In this document: piece by piece, positions 5,962 to 7,230 of the stretch
Layout of the letters: every line of letters starts with the position of its first letter
Position numbering within the stretch: position 1 is the first letter of the stretch
From: Verrucomicrobiales bacterium
Lineage (GTDB): Bacteria; Verrucomicrobiota; Verrucomicrobiia; Verrucomicrobiales; Verrucomicrobiaceae
Direction: 5' to 3'
Assembly: GCA_003453085.1 (NCBI GenBank)
Contig: DMMK01000309.1
Coordinates: 1-7,230, forward strand
Length of the DNA stretch: 7,230 nucleotides
The notes under the pieces: generated by a model
Told to the model about the DNA's origin: nothing
Seen by the model: only the letters and a program-made list of their open reading frames with translations
The model's database searches: none
Translations under genes and position numbers: made by a program

Positions 5962-5977
5962 TGGCATAACCCATGCT
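5962..5977 (+). promoter_or_regulatory. Candidate sigma-54 (-24/-12) promoter of glutamine synthetase
   Basis: TGGCATAACCCATGCT matches the RpoN consensus TGGCACRNNNNTTGCW at all but two defined positions. The invariant GG (5963-5964) and GC (5975-5976) are at the exact 12-bp separation. Transcription would start near 5988, giving a leader of about 64 nt to the ATG at 6052. Sigma-54 control is classical for nitrogen-regulated glutamine synthetase genes. The inverted repeat CGTCC (5886-5890) / GGACG (5898-5902), roughly 90 bp upstream of that start, could be an activator site. A/T tracts at 5927-5932 and 5943-5949 could favour bending. Both of the last two points are speculative. Confidence 0.5.
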
Positions 5978-6051
5978 TCATCCCATCGCGCGGCAACGAT
6001 GTAGGTCACTCTCCATCCAGCCCTCACACACATAAGTCGAACACCACAACC

Positions 6052-7071
<1,020 letters not shown>

Positions 7072-7105
7072 TTGAGTTTCGACAACGACGATCACTCTCC
7101 CAGCG

Positions 7106-7137
7106 AAGCGTCGCCCCTCACCGGGCGGCGCTTTTTT
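7106..7137 (+). terminator. Rho-independent terminator of glutamine synthetase
   Basis: An 11-bp stem, AAGCGTCGCCC (7106-7116) pairing with GGGCGGCGCTT (7123-7133) with one G-U wobble, closes the loop CTCACC. The run of six T (7132-7137) overlaps the end of the stem. It lies 35 nt after the stop codon and is the only clear intrinsic terminator in the window. Confidence 0.92.
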
Positions 7138-7139
7138 GG

Positions 7140-7168
7140 TTACAAGAAGGCATCAGACTTGATATGAT
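7140..7168 (+). promoter_or_regulatory. Candidate extended -10 promoter for the gene at the right edge
   Basis: TGATATGAT (7160-7168) is an extended -10 (TGn plus TATGAT, five of six consensus bases). A poor -35-like TTACAA (7140-7145) lies 17 nt upstream. It sits just after the glutamine synthetase terminator and about 40 nt before the probable start at 7209, which is where a promoter is expected. Confidence 0.4.
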
Positions 7169-7208
7169 CTCCCATCCTGTCATCAGCATTCGGCTGAGAA
7201 GGAGGACC

Positions 7209-7230
7209 TTGAGCAAACCCTTGGCATCAT
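7209..7230 (+). CDS. Probable start of a further gene (seven codons visible)
   Basis: A perfect AAGGAGG (7199-7205) precedes a TTG at 7209 that opens a frame reading M-S-K-P-L-A-S to the window edge. The spacing of 3 nt is short, and no ATG or GTG follows within the window, so the true start may lie beyond 7230. No function can be proposed from this fragment. The upstream extended -10 element supports a gene beginning here. Confidence 0.4.

Noticed and set aside
5861..5974. 38-residue N-terminal extension of the kinase-like protein
   Set aside because: It has lower third-position GC than the gene body, no kinase-like features, and it overlaps the sigma-54 element of the divergent gene; the ATG at 5860 fits better, though this is not proven.

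Overview
The window is GC-rich and densely coded, and it looks like a bacterial chromosome rather than a mobile region: there are no transposases, integrases, CRISPR arrays, rRNA or tRNA that I can see. Several things suggest a Verrucomicrobiota/Planctomycetota-type bacterium, possibly near Prosthecobacter or Verrucomicrobium. These are secreted BNR-repeat sialidase-type enzymes, a eukaryote-like (type II) glutamine synthetase, a PP2C/kinase pair, and the near absence of Shine-Dalgarno sequences. This placement is inference from gene content, not a search.

Layout, left to right. (1) The 3' part of ilvD (+), truncated by the window edge. (2) A 245-codon gene (+) of uncertain function that resembles DUF1826 proteins and carries an HxD...H...R pattern like Fe(II)/2-oxoglutarate oxygenases. 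(3) A sialic-acid module: a secreted sialidase (-) and a secreted kelch-type sialic acid mutarotase (+), divergently transcribed from a shared 144-bp control region. The mutarotase is circularly permuted relative to E. coli NanM. Together they would release sialic acid and equilibrate its anomers outside the cytoplasm; no nanA, nanK, nanE or transporter lies in the window. (4) A small secreted beta/gamma-crystallin domain protein (+). (5) A signalling pair on the minus strand: a minimal protein-kinase-fold gene followed, in the same reading frame and separated only by one TGA and 13 codons, by a PP2C serine/threonine phosphatase. (6) Glutamine synthetase type II (+), preceded by a well-matched sigma-54 -24/-12 element and followed by a strong intrinsic terminator. 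(7) The probable start of another gene at the right edge, the only one with a strong Shine-Dalgarno.

The points most worth a second look are these. The sialidase has every catalytic residue at canonical spacing except the first arginine of the triad, which is His. The mutarotase is a visible circular permutation. The kinase and phosphatase genes are fused in frame apart from one stop codon. Glutamine synthetase has a sigma-54 promoter candidate. Two very tight convergent gene pairs have no recognisable intrinsic terminator.
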